64,000 nt of DNA, from contig NZ_DGLI01000029.1 in NCBI RefSeq assembly GCF_002387895.1, forward strand, positions 62,001 through 126,000. The letters run 5' to 3'. The position numbers and the translations under genes are program-made. Below the pieces are notes generated by a model, which ran no database searches, was not told the DNA's origin, and worked only from the letters and a program-made list of their open reading frames with translations. This document shows positions 49,753 through 58,761 of the stretch, piece by piece (within the stretch, counting starts at the first letter, position 1; the number at the start of each line of letters is the position of its first letter). Source of the DNA: Clostridium sp. UBA4548. GTDB taxonomy: Bacteria; Bacillota; Clostridia; Clostridiales; Clostridiaceae.

Positions 49753-50929
49753 AGCAAATAGGCATAAGAATTTAAAAGCAGTTAGTGGAAAGAAGTATCA
49801 TAAAAAGGAAGTTATAGCTTCCAATTCAAAGAAAAATGTAAGAATTACAAGGCAAGAGGAAGTTGGAGCTACAAATAATAAGGAAATCAAAAAAGAAAGT
49901 CACGGAATTAGTAATAAAAAAGAGGATTCCGCTATAAACATAAATAGTGGTATAAATAAAAATGACTCTAAGGAAAGAAAAGTAATCAACAGTAAAAAGG
50001 AAAAGGAAGTCCTCTTAGAGGTAAAGGATTTAATGGTAAAGTTTGGGGATAAAAAGAAACCCTTTATTGCGGTTAATGATGTGAACTTTCATATTTATAA
50101 AGGAGAAACCTTTGGACTAGTTGGGGAATCAGGTTCAGGAAAAACAACTATTGGAAGAGCAATTGTAAGAATTAATGAAACAAGCAATGGAACCATCCTT
50201 TTTAAGGGTGAAAAGATAAATGGAAAAATTAGCTCAAAGTTAGATAAGGAAGTTACAAGGAAAATTCAAATGATATTCCAGGACCCCATGGCTTCCTTAA
50301 ATGAGAGAGCAAAGGTAGATTATATAGTGTCAGAGGGGCTTTATAACTTAAAGTGTTATAAGGATGAGGCAGACAGAAAGGCAAAAGTAGAAAAAGCACT
50401 TCTTGATGTGGGGCTACTTCCTGAGTTTGCAAGCAGGTTTCCTCATGAGTTTTCAGGGGGACAACGTCAACGTATTGGAATAGCTAGGGTTCTGGCTATG
50501 GAGCCAGAACTAGTCATTGCAGATGAGCCTATTTCAGCTCTTGATGTATCCATTCGTGCTCAAGTGCTAAATCTTCTTTCAGACCTTCAAAAGGAAAAAG
50601 GATTAACTTACTTATTTATAGCTCATGATTTAGCAGTGGTAAGGTTTATAACTGATAGAATCGCAGTTATTCACAAGGGAAAGATTGTGGAGTTAGCGGA
50701 AACAGAAAAACTTTTTGAGAATCCACTCCATCCATATACCAGAGCCTTACTTTCGGCCATACCACTACCAGATCCAAGGGTAGAGAGAAATAAGGAAATA
50801 GAAGTATATGATCCTGCCTGTCACGACTATGCAAAAAATCCGCCTTATTGGGCGGAGATTGAAGAAGGTCACTTTGTTCTAGCTAATGAGAAAGAGTTAG
50901 AGGAGTATCGGAAGCGTTTAGGAAAGTAG
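49739..50929 (+). CDS. oppF: Oligopeptide ABC transporter ATPase OppF with long basic N-terminal extension
   Basis: 396 residues from a GTG that overlaps the oppD stop; GGGGGGAGGG lies about seven bases upstream. The first ~90 residues are Lys, Asn and Ser-rich and probably disordered (for example KANRHKNLKAVSGKKYHKKE), absent from ordinary OppF of about 310-330 residues. The ATPase core then starts at LLEVKDLMVKFG with Walker A GESGSGKTT, signature FSGGQRQRIGIARV, Walker B LVIADEPISALDVS and switch AHDLAVV. HPYTRALLSAIPLPDP is the family C-terminal motif. Confidence 0.92.
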   Translation: MGKSKANRHKNLKAVSGKKYHKKEVIASNSKKNVRITRQEEVGATNNKEIKKESHGISNKKEDSAININSGINKNDSKERKVINSKKEKEVLLEVKDLMVKFGDKKKPFIAVNDVNFHIYKGETFGLVGESGSGKTTIGRAIVRINETSNGTILFKGEKINGKISSKLDKEVTRKIQMIFQDPMASLNERAKVDYIVSEGLYNLKCYKDEADRKAKVEKALLDVGLLPEFASRFPHEFSGGQRQRIGIARVLAMEPELVIADEPISALDVSIRAQVLNLLSDLQKEKGLTYLFIAHDLAVVRFITDRIAVIHKGKIVELAETEKLFENPLHPYTRALLSAIPLPDPRVERNKEIEVYDPACHDYAKNPPYWAEIEEGHFVLANEKELEEYRKRLGK

Positions 50930-51044
50930 AAGTCATCACTGAAGGCTGGGATCAGGGGATTTATAAGCTGTCTTCCATTAAAACAGTAATGTTAATTTAG
51001 CTTTCCAAAAGCTCATTAACTTTTTTAAGTTAATTTTCCATATA

Positions 51045-51088
51045 AAAAGTGCTAAGAAGATTATAAATAATTTTCTTAGCACTTTCTT
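51045..51088 (+). terminator. Terminator of the opp operon
   Basis: AAAGTGCTAAGAA pairs with TTCTTAGCACTTT, extended inside by ATTAT/ATAAT, followed by CTTAATTT. Confidence 0.85.
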
Positions 51089-51145
51089 AATTTAAAGCAA
51101 TTTATATTTTAGAGTAGAACTTTATTAATTGCATCCCTTATAAGG

Positions 51146-51183
51146 AACTTCATATAAATAGTGTAGACATTAAATATGAAGTT
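51146..51183. repeat. Inverted repeat
   Basis: AACTTCATAT and ATATGAAGTT around 18 bases. On the minus strand it follows the small Cys-rich frame and may be its 3' hairpin, though without a U-tract. Confidence 0.4.
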
Positions 51184-51208
51184 ACTTAACAAGGGCTAGT
51201 TTATATAT

Positions 51209-51283
51209 TTAGAAGCAACAACACCGTTTATTTCTATAGTTTCTATTTTTGCTATATAAAATTTCAAAATCATCATTGCGCAT
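51209..51283 (-). CDS. Possible 24-residue Cys-rich microprotein
   Basis: ATG preceded on the minus strand by AAGGGGTGGCG. The peptide starts MRNDDFEILY, continues with several Asn, Arg and Lys, and ends RCCCF. The local base composition is richer in G and C than the surroundings. No homologue can be named. Upstream on this strand CATAATTTA fits the sigma-K -10 pattern CATANNNTA, which is only suggestive. Confidence 0.4.
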   Translation of the reverse strand: MRNDDFEILYSKNRNYRNKRCCCF

Positions 51284-51500
51284 AGCAGCGCCACCCCTTC
51301 ACTTAATAAACGATATTTGTTAAATTATGTTACACCACAGGTATGATTAATTTTTAAACTTCTTCGTTTTAGATAAAGATATCTTGATAAGTTTTTAACT
51401 CGTTAATGAACAATTGAACGAAAGTTGCAAAAATCATGCTATATTTTAAATGTTTACTACTATATAATGTAATTATATCGATATGTTGGGAGGATGGGGT

Positions 51501-51716
51501 ATGAATAAACTTAATAAGTATATATCCATTGGGTTAGTTTTTAATAGTGTATTTTTAATTTCTTCAAGATTTAGCTTACTACCTGATGTAATCGAAGGAT
51601 TTACAGTGGGAGTTGGTGTTTGTTTCATATTTATGGGATTATATGACTCTAAGTATGATATTTCAAAACTAAGAAACTCCAAGATGAAATTCCTTAAGAG
51701 TATTTTGGGAAGATAG
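51501..51716 (+). CDS. Small two-helix membrane protein, unknown
   Basis: 71 residues from ATG at 51501 with GGGAGGATGGGGT upstream. Hydrophobic segments about 8-23 and 34-50 and a basic tail (KLRNSKMKFLKSILGR). No family recognised. Confidence 0.6.
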   Translation: MNKLNKYISIGLVFNSVFLISSRFSLLPDVIEGFTVGVGVCFIFMGLYDSKYDISKLRNSKMKFLKSILGR

Positions 51717-51962
51717 GATATTAACATATTTATATATGAGTTTTCTAAGAGAGAAACTTTATTAAAACCAAAATATTATCTATAAAATTAAGATTGAGAA
51801 TTAACCAATGAACCTTTATTAAACACTTATATTAGTAAATTTTTTTATTTCTTATCAGCACGCAAAGTGTATAATTTTAGCGAACTAAATGAACTTATTT
51901 AGCAATTAAGGAATACTTTAAATAAAGAATATAACTTATAAATGGTTAAAGGGGATAGGAAA

Positions 51963-52370
51963 ATGAGGGCTGTATCAAGGGATAGGTTCAAATTACTTTT
52001 TATATCAATAGCATTATTGGCAGGCTTATTCATAATTGGAAATTTAGCTTTTGGTAAATCTAAGGCAACAGGAATGTACACAAGTGGAGTAAAAGTTGTA
52101 AAAGTAGATGATACTGAGGCAATAAATATGAGCAAGAAATATGGTACAGCTTATGCTCATAAGGTAAAAGAAAATGATAAGCTTTATTTAAAATATTTTG
52201 GCTTGGAAAATGGTCAACCTAAGAATGGTACTTTTACAATGACTAGTGAGCAATACGAAGAGCTAGTTGAAGGTAAGGAGTATTGGTTCAATATTCAATA
52301 TGATAATCCTGATGATGATAGCCTTGGTAAAGTAAAAACAGTTTATAAAGAAGACCCTATGAAAAAATAA
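51963..52370 (+). CDS. Signal-anchored protein of unknown function
   Basis: 135 residues from ATG at 51963, seven codons after another ATG that overlaps the AAAGGGGATAGG site. LLFISIALLAGLFIIGNLAF anchors it; the outside domain carries a strand/turn pattern (NDKLYLKYFGLENGQPKNGTFTMTSEQYEELVEGKEYWFNIQYD) resembling small exported Firmicutes proteins. Function unknown. A clear terminator follows. Confidence 0.68.
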   Translation: MRAVSRDRFKLLFISIALLAGLFIIGNLAFGKSKATGMYTSGVKVVKVDDTEAINMSKKYGTAYAHKVKENDKLYLKYFGLENGQPKNGTFTMTSEQYEELVEGKEYWFNIQYDNPDDDSLGKVKTVYKEDPMKK

Positions 52371-52392
52371 ATATGGAACTTCTAAGAAATAG

Positions 52393-52422
52393 AGCTTAGT
52401 GTAGGTCACACTAAGCTTTTAT
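52393..52422 (+). terminator. Terminator
   Basis: AGCTTAGTGT-AGGTC-ACACTAAGCT followed by TTTATTAT. Confidence 0.85.
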
Positions 52423-52473
52423 TATAAGTTGGGTAAAGTTATAATCATCTAGTGAAAAGTGATACTTATATTA

Positions 52474-53610
52474 TTAAGGCAAAAACTCCCTCAAAATGCG
52501 CTGATAACAAAGTTCTTCAATTTTAAATAAAGAATGTCCTTCTTCCTTATATTGAATTCCCCCATTTTCGACAAATATAATTCCCAAATCAAGGTCTTTG
52601 TTAAAGAACATACCACTTAAAATTCCATAAGCATCTCCAGAATGACCAATGAAGGAATAGTTAGGATATAGATCTTCATTAGAGTAAAAACAAAGCCCTA
52701 TTTTTTTAGCCTTACCTGATGTTGTTTTGCCTTCCCAGTGGATAGCTTGCATTAATCTAGCAGTTTCAGGGGAGAGAATCCTTACTCCTTCATATTCACC
52801 CATATTCATATGAGCTCTCATAAATTTAGACAAATCTAAAAGGGAAGTTCTAAGTCCACCGGCAGGAGAAAACTTAATACAATTCCCAACAGTGTGTGGG
52901 TTACTATAATCAAAAGCTTTGGGTGAAGTTGAACTATAATCATCAAAGGAAATGTAGTGAGTATCCATAGAATCATCAAATCTATATATTTTTGTTAAAT
53001 CTTCAAGATGTTTTAATTTTGTAACATCAAAACTAGAATCCTGCATACCTAAGGGTTTAAAAATATGCTTTATACAATAATCATTAAAAGCCATTCCAGA
53101 GATTTTTTCTATCAAACAACCTAAGATTGTGTAACCAATGTTTGAGTAATCATAGTGCTGACCTGGAGAGTAGTTTGCCCAAATTTCATCTCTATAAAAA
53201 TCCCCATCAGCACAAACTAGCTGTGGTAAATATTTTAATTCAGAGTTATAAATATTGTCGTAGAAATAATCATCTCCAACTTCAGTTAGTCCAGAGGTAT
53301 GAGTAAAAAGGTGAATAAAGCTAATTGGAATATGGGGATACTTTGGATTTCTTATTTTAAGACCTAGATAATCACTAATATCATCTTCTAGTTTAAATAA
53401 TCCTTTTTCAAATAGTTGCATTAAAGCAGTGGTAATAACAGTTTTTGAAATTGATGCCACTCTAAAAATAGTATTTTCTTTAGTGCTTCCTAGAGCAGTG
53501 TGCCAATGGATATTGTTATTCTTAACTATAAGAGCAGATAAGCCGTGTACTTTAAACTGCTCCATATAGTTTAGCAAGTCACTATTTATAGATTGTGAGA
53601 AGTTCTCCAT
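52474..53610 (-). CDS. Serine hydrolase of the beta-lactamase / penicillin-binding-protein-like family
   Basis: 378 residues. The active-site motif SxxK is S53-I-S-K in FRVASISKTVITTALMQLF; the Tyr motif is YSN in DYSNIGYTILGCLIEKI, and HTSGL lies between. The C-terminal region contains FIGHSGDAYGILSGMFF, the HxG equivalent of the KTG triad. Such proteins are esterases, D-amino-acid peptidases or class C-like enzymes. True beta-lactamase activity cannot be inferred. No signal peptide is seen, so it is probably cytoplasmic. AAAGGAT precedes the ATG. Confidence 0.9.
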   Translation of the reverse strand: MENFSQSINSDLLNYMEQFKVHGLSALIVKNNNIHWHTALGSTKENTIFRVASISKTVITTALMQLFEKGLFKLEDDISDYLGLKIRNPKYPHIPISFIHLFTHTSGLTEVGDDYFYDNIYNSELKYLPQLVCADGDFYRDEIWANYSPGQHYDYSNIGYTILGCLIEKISGMAFNDYCIKHIFKPLGMQDSSFDVTKLKHLEDLTKIYRFDDSMDTHYISFDDYSSTSPKAFDYSNPHTVGNCIKFSPAGGLRTSLLDLSKFMRAHMNMGEYEGVRILSPETARLMQAIHWEGKTTSGKAKKIGLCFYSNEDLYPNYSFIGHSGDAYGILSGMFFNKDLDLGIIFVENGGIQYKEEGHSLFKIEELCYQRILREFLP

Positions 53611-53951
53611 AGTTCAAATCCTTTCTTCAAATATTTATTAGAGCTTGTTTATCTATATAATACAATAAATGATTAAGTTATGCAGATTAGAACAAAAATA
53701 TCCTCTAGTAATTTATAGGTTATGAGTTTATAAGGATTAATGTCAGCAAGGTGTAGTTACAATTAGGTTTATATTTAATAGTAGTAATTTGTACTTTATA
53801 ATATGTTATTACAATAATTGCATGGTAAAATATAACTATGGGAATTTAAAACAATCTTTATTCAAGGTTGAAATAATAAAAGAGCTATTAATCAATCACT
53901 AGCAATAATATTATTATAAATAATTAGAAATATATTAAGGAAGTGAGTTTT

Positions 53952-53996
53952 ATGAGGAGAATTAAAGATAGTAACTACTCGGTGCAGTTGAGATAA
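53952..53996 (+). CDS. 14-residue leader peptide
   Basis: AAGGAAGTGAG lies six bases before the ATG and the frame reads MRRIKDSNYSVQLR before TAA. Its last codons form the 5' arm of a stable hairpin that is part of a multi-stem leader in front of a methyltransferase gene. The R-I-K near the N terminus resembles the +X+ pattern on which macrolides stall ribosomes. Coding and structure are visible; stalling is inference. Confidence 0.5.
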   Translation: MRRIKDSNYSVQLR

Positions 53997-54077
53997 TCTG
54001 ATGACAGATTGTATCGAGAAGTAATAACTTGTTATCAGTGAACTGCACTGCTTTTCATCAATATAAATTATGAAAAG
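53982..54077 (+). promoter_or_regulatory. Multi-stem leader with mutually exclusive pairings, possible attenuator
   Basis: GTGCAGTT (in the leader peptide) pairs with AACTGCAC, enclosing two smaller stems: GATA-ATCTG/CAGAT-TG-TATC and ATAAC/GTTAT. Directly after, CTTTTCAT pairs with ATGAAAAG and the second arm ends at the ribosome site AGAGGG of the methyltransferase gene. A ribosome paused in the leader peptide would open the first stem. The rest of 53611-53951 is gene-free. Confidence 0.55.
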
Positions 54078-54088
54078 AGGGCGATTGT

Positions 54089-54859
54089 ATGGATTGTATT
54101 AAATTAAAAGAATACTGGATAAAAGAAGAACAACATAGTTTTAAGGGTTGGAACTTCTCTTATATTGATGATAGGACAGAAGAAGAAACTTTACCTTGGG
54201 ACTATGACAAAATAGTTAGGGAGCATTTAAATCCTAATTCTAAGTTGTTAGATATGGGAACGGGTGGCGGAGAATATTTATTAACTCTTAACCATACTTA
54301 TTATAATACCTTTGCTACAGAAGCCTATGAACCTAATTTTAAACTTTGTAAAAATACACTAAAACCACTAGGAATTGAAGTTAGACAAGTCTTTAAGGAT
54401 AGCTATTTACCCTTTGAAGATGAGATGTTTCACATAATAATAAATAGGCATGAAGCCTTTGATATAAGTGAAGTGTATCGTCTATTAAAACCTAACGGAG
54501 TGTTCATTACCCAGCAGGTTGGAGGGCTTAATAATAAGGAGTTATCAAAAATTTTACTTAATGATTTTAAAGAGGAGACAAGTAGTGACCATACTTTAAA
54601 GATTAATATAGAGTTATTAACAAACAAAGGCTTTACAATTATAAAGTCAGATGAATATTTTCCAAAGTTAAAGTTCTTTGATGTGGGAGCACTAGTTTAC
54701 TTTGCAAAGATTATTCAGTGGGAATTTCCTAATTTCTCAGTTGAAAGTTGTTTTAAACAATTATGTGACTTGCAACAACTTATTAAAAAACAGGGCTTTG
54801 TTGAGAGCACAGAGCATAGATTTATTATTGTAGCTCAAAAGTTAGAGGGGAGAAACTAA
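54089..54859 (+). CDS. Class I SAM-dependent methyltransferase behind the leader
   Basis: 256 residues. The SAM site is LLDMGTGGGEYLLTL, with acidic strand end FATEAYEPN and a third motif SYLPFEDEMFHIIINRHEAFDISEVYRLLKPNGVFITQQVGG. The C-terminal third (IIKSDEYFPKLKFFDVGALVYFAKIIQWEFP) is conserved among a Firmicutes family often annotated only as methyltransferase. It is not Erm-like by sequence. The upstream leader suggests drug-responsive control. GAGGGCG precedes the ATG. Confidence 0.88.
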   Translation: MDCIKLKEYWIKEEQHSFKGWNFSYIDDRTEEETLPWDYDKIVREHLNPNSKLLDMGTGGGEYLLTLNHTYYNTFATEAYEPNFKLCKNTLKPLGIEVRQVFKDSYLPFEDEMFHIIINRHEAFDISEVYRLLKPNGVFITQQVGGLNNKELSKILLNDFKEETSSDHTLKINIELLTNKGFTIIKSDEYFPKLKFFDVGALVYFAKIIQWEFPNFSVESCFKQLCDLQQLIKKQGFVESTEHRFIIVAQKLEGRN

Positions 54860-54949
54860 AGCAAAGAGTTAAAAGTACTATAAAAGTTTTCTTTAAAGTG
54901 CATTATTGGCATTAATAAATTAATCGTTGTAGGGAAATGGGGAGAACAG

Positions 54950-55696
54950 ATGAATAATAAAGAGATACATGAAATAAACAAAGATTATTGGAATACAAAT
55001 GCAGAGCAGTGGTTTGGAGTTACAGCCTTACCTCAATACGGAACTCTCTTTGCTACAGAGGAAGAATTAAATTTGTTTGGAAATGTAAAAGGGGCTAAGC
55101 TACTTGAAATTGGTTGTGGCAGTGGACATTCTCTAAAATATCAAGGAGACCATGGTGCAGCAGAGTTATGGGGCTTGGATATGTCTATCAGTCAACTTGA
55201 AAATGCAAAGAAGTATTTAAGAGAAAATAATTATACAGCTAAATTAATATGCGCCCCCATGGAAGAGGAATGTGGTATACCTAAGGATTACTTTGATTTT
55301 GTATATTCAATTTATGCTATTGGATGGACAACTGATCTTGAAAATACCTTTGTAAAAATTGCTTCCTATTTAAAAAAAGGCGGTATTTTCATTTTTAGCT
55401 GGCAGCATCCTTTGCACAGTTGTGTTAGCATAGATGGAGATAAATTATTATTTAGAAAGTCTTACTTTGATGAAGCTTGGTTTACACAGCCTATGCCTGG
55501 GGTTAGTACAGCATTACTATGTAGCCGTAAAATTTCAACATACATTAATGCTTTATCAAAAGCAGGCTTTGTTATAGAGCAAATGGTTGAACAAACTCAT
55601 AGTGATATATTAAATAAAATAGAGGAAGTTTCACCTAAAATAAAAAAGGCACAAATGCTGCCACTTTCCTTTGTGTTTAAGACTAGAAAGCTTTAA
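54950..55696 (+). CDS. Class I SAM-dependent methyltransferase
   Basis: 248 residues. SAM-binding loop LLEIGCGSGHSLKYQG, acidic strand LWGLDMSISQLENAKKYL and the post-I region YFDFVYSIYAIGWTTDLENTFVKIASYLKKGGIFIFSWQHPLH follow the UbiE/Methyltransf_11 pattern. It may be co-transcribed with the previous methyltransferase (90-base gap, no terminator). Substrate unknown. GGGGAGAACAG precedes the ATG. Confidence 0.9.
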   Translation: MNNKEIHEINKDYWNTNAEQWFGVTALPQYGTLFATEEELNLFGNVKGAKLLEIGCGSGHSLKYQGDHGAAELWGLDMSISQLENAKKYLRENNYTAKLICAPMEEECGIPKDYFDFVYSIYAIGWTTDLENTFVKIASYLKKGGIFIFSWQHPLHSCVSIDGDKLLFRKSYFDEAWFTQPMPGVSTALLCSRKISTYINALSKAGFVIEQMVEQTHSDILNKIEEVSPKIKKAQMLPLSFVFKTRKL

Positions 55697-55809
55697 TAGA
55701 ATTGATAGTCAATAATCATAGTGATTTAATAAATATTTTTCAATATATAACCTCTTATGCATATAAGTAAAATAATAATAAAAATTATCATGTATCTTAT
55801 AGGGGGTAG

Positions 55810-56442
55810 ATGAGAGTGAAAATGCATATAATGGCTTATGCCTACCCAATAATACTACGAAGTGTTGTTAAAGAGCAGTTACGTAAATACTATTCTGAAT
55901 ATAGTATTAAGGATTTATTGAAAAAAACATGTGATGAATATAAAGAAATATTAACACGAGCTCCTGATATTGGAGGAAGTAAAAATATATTTATGGGTAG
56001 TTATCTAATGGGAGCATATCTTATAGCATTATATAGAAATACAATGGACACACTTAGCGCTGCTGACTTAGATTTAATAATTTTAGAGGGACTAGAAAAT
56101 TTTAAATTTATGAAGAAACAAATGAGTAGGGTAGATTTACTCTCTGTAGAATACAAAAATAAAATTAAAGAAGCAGGAGAATGGTGTAAGAAAAATGAAG
56201 ACAAGTATCCTGCTAACTGGCAAGTAGAAGTAAAGGAACTGGAGAATTCTGGTTTAACACACATTGTTTTTACTAAGTGCGGACTTTGTGATTTATGTAA
56301 AAGGGAGGGTGTTCCTGAGTTTATATCATCTTTGTGCGCAACAGATTATATAACAATGAGTTTTGCCCAATGCAAACTTGAGAGGCCTACTACTTTAGGT
56401 AAAGGGGATAGATGTTGTGACTTCTATATAACAAGGTCATGA
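55810..56442 (+). CDS. L-2-amino-thiazoline-4-carboxylic acid hydrolase-like protein
   Basis: 210 residues. Helical N-terminal part, then the family motif VFTKCGLCDLCKREGVPEFISSLCATDYITMSFAQCKLERPTTLGKGDRCCDFYI with its clustered cysteines. The founding enzyme opens the thiazoline ring of ATC to S-carbamoyl-cysteine; many homologues are of unknown function. AGGGGG lies just before the ATG; a GTG three codons on or ATG at 55822 are alternative starts. Confidence 0.82.
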   Translation: MRVKMHIMAYAYPIILRSVVKEQLRKYYSEYSIKDLLKKTCDEYKEILTRAPDIGGSKNIFMGSYLMGAYLIALYRNTMDTLSAADLDLIILEGLENFKFMKKQMSRVDLLSVEYKNKIKEAGEWCKKNEDKYPANWQVEVKELENSGLTHIVFTKCGLCDLCKREGVPEFISSLCATDYITMSFAQCKLERPTTLGKGDRCCDFYITRS

Positions 56443-56470
56443 TTATATGTAGGTAGAATATATATGAAGT

Positions 56471-56500
56471 TAAAGGGTGAATAATTATTCACCCTTTCTA
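56471..56500. terminator. Terminator, perfect palindrome
   Basis: AAAGGGTGAATAATTATTCACCCTTT, followed by CTAC on plus and TAACTT on minus; it ends the ATC-hydrolase-like gene. Confidence 0.85.
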
Positions 56501-56505
56501 CTATC

Positions 56506-56544
56506 CAAGGAACCTGTTTCCTTGTCGGCACAAGCTTGCTTGTG
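56506..56544. repeat. Double hairpin unit
   Basis: CAAGGAA-CCTGT-TTCCTTG and CACAAG-CTTG-CTTGTG lie four bases apart. The GC content is higher than the surroundings. It resembles a dispersed palindromic unit or the end of an IS200/IS605-type element. No transposase is near. Confidence 0.4.
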
Positions 56545-56594
56545 AACTGAAAATATCCTTCACATCTTTGAAATATTATTTATTTTCAGATGCC

Positions 56595-56795
56595 TTAATC
56601 TTTGTGTAATTTTAAAGCAAGGAATAAAATTGTGCTTATAATAAGCCAAATAACACTGTATTGAAGTGTCTGTATACTAACATACTGCTTCCCACCAGGT
56701 ATTCCAAATAAGGCTGCTATTACATTGGATAAAAGTATAGAATCAAAAATAAATAGGAAAAACTTTATACCACTGTTAGATGATTTCTTTTCCAT
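56595..56795 (-). CDS. Small two-helix membrane protein, unknown
   Basis: 66 residues; segments about 10-30 and 42-62 with a GIPGGKQYVSIQT loop between. GAGGTGATTC precedes the ATG. It lies 68 bases downstream of the MFS gene on the same strand and may share its transcript. No family recognised. Confidence 0.62.
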   Translation of the reverse strand: MEKKSSNSGIKFFLFIFDSILLSNVIAALFGIPGGKQYVSIQTLQYSVIWLIISTILFLALKLHKD

Positions 56796-56863
56796 TGAAT
56801 CACCTCAAATACTATTATTTTTGTAGTTAAAGTCCCCATAGGCCTTAACAGTTATAGTAGTAT

Positions 56864-58081
56864 TTATATATTTTTAGTATCCAGATCGTTATCTACAGTT
56901 TTATTGAAACTCCCTTTTAAGCTCAAAACACATAAGATAATTAGTATTATGGAGATGCTCGTGAAAGAGTTACCTATACCAATTAAATTATATAGGGGTG
57001 TAGCAATTATTAGCCCTAAGATTGCAAAGAGAGTTAGTAGTATTTTATAAAAGGAGAATACCCTTCCAATATACTCTTTAGGTATAGTGTTTTGTATTAT
57101 GGTACTAGAATATATGCCCTGAAGATTTTGAGCTAAGCCTAGGATGATTAAAACTCCAAAGGTAATTACAAGGTTTTTAGAATACCCAAAAAGTATATAT
57201 CCAATGGCAATTATTACAGTTGAAAGAGTAAATAAAGTTACATGAGTTTTCTTAGATAAAGCTTTAACTACAAAAGGAACTAAAAGCCCTCCCACAGCCA
57301 AAGCATAAGAAAAATAAATAATGCCTTCAGGGTTTAGTTTTAATAACACATCAGAAACTGCTACTTTATAGGTTTCATAAAACCTTCCTAGAATTGCGAA
57401 CATGCTCATGATAACAAACACAGTTTTAACACTAGAGTATCTTGAAAATATCTTATATCCTTCAACACCACTTTTTATTATTTCAGTTCTTGTTGCAGCT
57501 TTATCAGACTTTATAAAGCTATACTTTATTAGACTAAATAAAACTCCAGAGATTAAAAAGCTTATAGCATTAATAGTAAATAAAATATTACTGCCATAGA
57601 GTTTATAAAGGATTCCTCCAATAGCAGGAGAAATAAAAACACTGGTGGATTGGAAAAATGAGAAAATGGAATTAGCGTAAGGGAGCTCTTCCTTTGATAC
57701 TATTTCAGGAAGGATAGCAGTTTCAGAACTTACATCAATGTCATTTAGAGATTGCAGGATAAATGCTAGAATATACACCAGCCATAACCTCTGATCATTG
57801 ACTAAAGTAAAGAGAAAAGCAAAAATAACACTAGCTAAATTGGTAAAAATAATAACTTTTTTCTTATTATAGGAGTCAGCTATAAACCCAGATAAATAAA
57901 GCATAGGAATTCTTAAAACAGCCCTAGAAAGCCACATCAGTGCCACAGCACCTACAGATTTTGTTAAACTATACAAATATACCGTGATACCAATGTTATA
58001 GAGATAATCACCTATAGAAGATATAAAACCTCCAATAGATAATAAAGTGAAGCTCTTGTTTTTAAACAAATCTTTGTACAA
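56864..58081 (-). CDS. MFS transporter, MFS_3-like (macrolide-efflux MefA-like architecture)
   Basis: 405 residues with twelve hydrophobic segments. The N-terminal LFKNKSFTLLSIGGFISSIGDYLYNIGITVYLYSLT, then LWLSRAVLRIPMLYLSGFIADSYNKKKVIIFTN (the conserved cytoplasmic loop after helix 2) and LPEIVSKEELPYANSIFSF are typical of MFS_3 efflux proteins. The substrate cannot be named. The start is TTG at 58081 with AGGGGTTGG upstream. Confidence 0.88.
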   Translation of the reverse strand: MYKDLFKNKSFTLLSIGGFISSIGDYLYNIGITVYLYSLTKSVGAVALMWLSRAVLRIPMLYLSGFIADSYNKKKVIIFTNLASVIFAFLFTLVNDQRLWLVYILAFILQSLNDIDVSSETAILPEIVSKEELPYANSIFSFFQSTSVFISPAIGGILYKLYGSNILFTINAISFLISGVLFSLIKYSFIKSDKAATRTEIIKSGVEGYKIFSRYSSVKTVFVIMSMFAILGRFYETYKVAVSDVLLKLNPEGIIYFSYALAVGGLLVPFVVKALSKKTHVTLFTLSTVIIAIGYILFGYSKNLVITFGVLIILGLAQNLQGIYSSTIIQNTIPKEYIGRVFSFYKILLTLFAILGLIIATPLYNLIGIGNSFTSISIILIILCVLSLKGSFNKTVDNDLDTKNI

Positions 58082-58761
58082 AGCACCAACCCCTAAACTA
58101 TTATTACTCTTAGTTTAATAGTAAAAAATGGAAAATGATAGTCTATATTTTACATTTTTTATGTGCTATAATTAAATTAGGGACATATGCGGAATTTAAC
58201 ACCAGTTTACCAATAATATGAAAGTGAATTTTATATTATATAAATATTAATTAGCGTATATTAAAACCTTTATATAATAAAATCTGCAATTTTAAAATTA
58301 TTGCAAGGGACTGAGATAGCTTAAAATGCACTTTAAACTTTATGAAAGACCTTATAAATAATGATGTTATTGAACTTTAGATTTTTTAGTTTAATAGCAT
58401 TTTTGTTTTTATATACATTCCATAGAGTTTTAAGGCATTGATTAAAGCAGGTTTAAGAAAAAATAGGAGACTCATTTATACATTAAAAGGAAATAAGTGA
58501 ATTATGTGGAATAATATCCTTATAGTATGATATGGATATTTTATAACAAGTGACCAAGTTGCTATTGTTGCCATCTTTGAACAAATAAAGATTATAGGTA
58601 TTCAATCTTTTAAATTCTAATGGCTTAATATATCTTAAATCCTGATGAAGAGTTTGGAATACCAGTAAGAAAATAATAATTTAAGGCATCGCTTTCTTGT
58701 ATAATTTATTAGGAATATAAGATGGATAAACCATGGCAAAAGAATAAAGCAAATAAGTGAG
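58082..58761. other. Long intergenic stretch with traces of decayed coding sequence
   Basis: 680 bases without an intact gene. A short plus-strand frame around 58555-58620 (QVAIVAIFEQIKIIGIQSF) is protein-like but has no start. ATTTTTTAG/TTTAATAGC-type hairpins are weak. The minus-strand frame at 58635-58820 is a shadow of the next gene. Confidence 0.35.

Noticed and set aside
54089..54859. Naming the leader-controlled methyltransferase an Erm rRNA methylase
   Set aside because: The Erm motifs and length pattern are absent; only the leader design is reminiscent.
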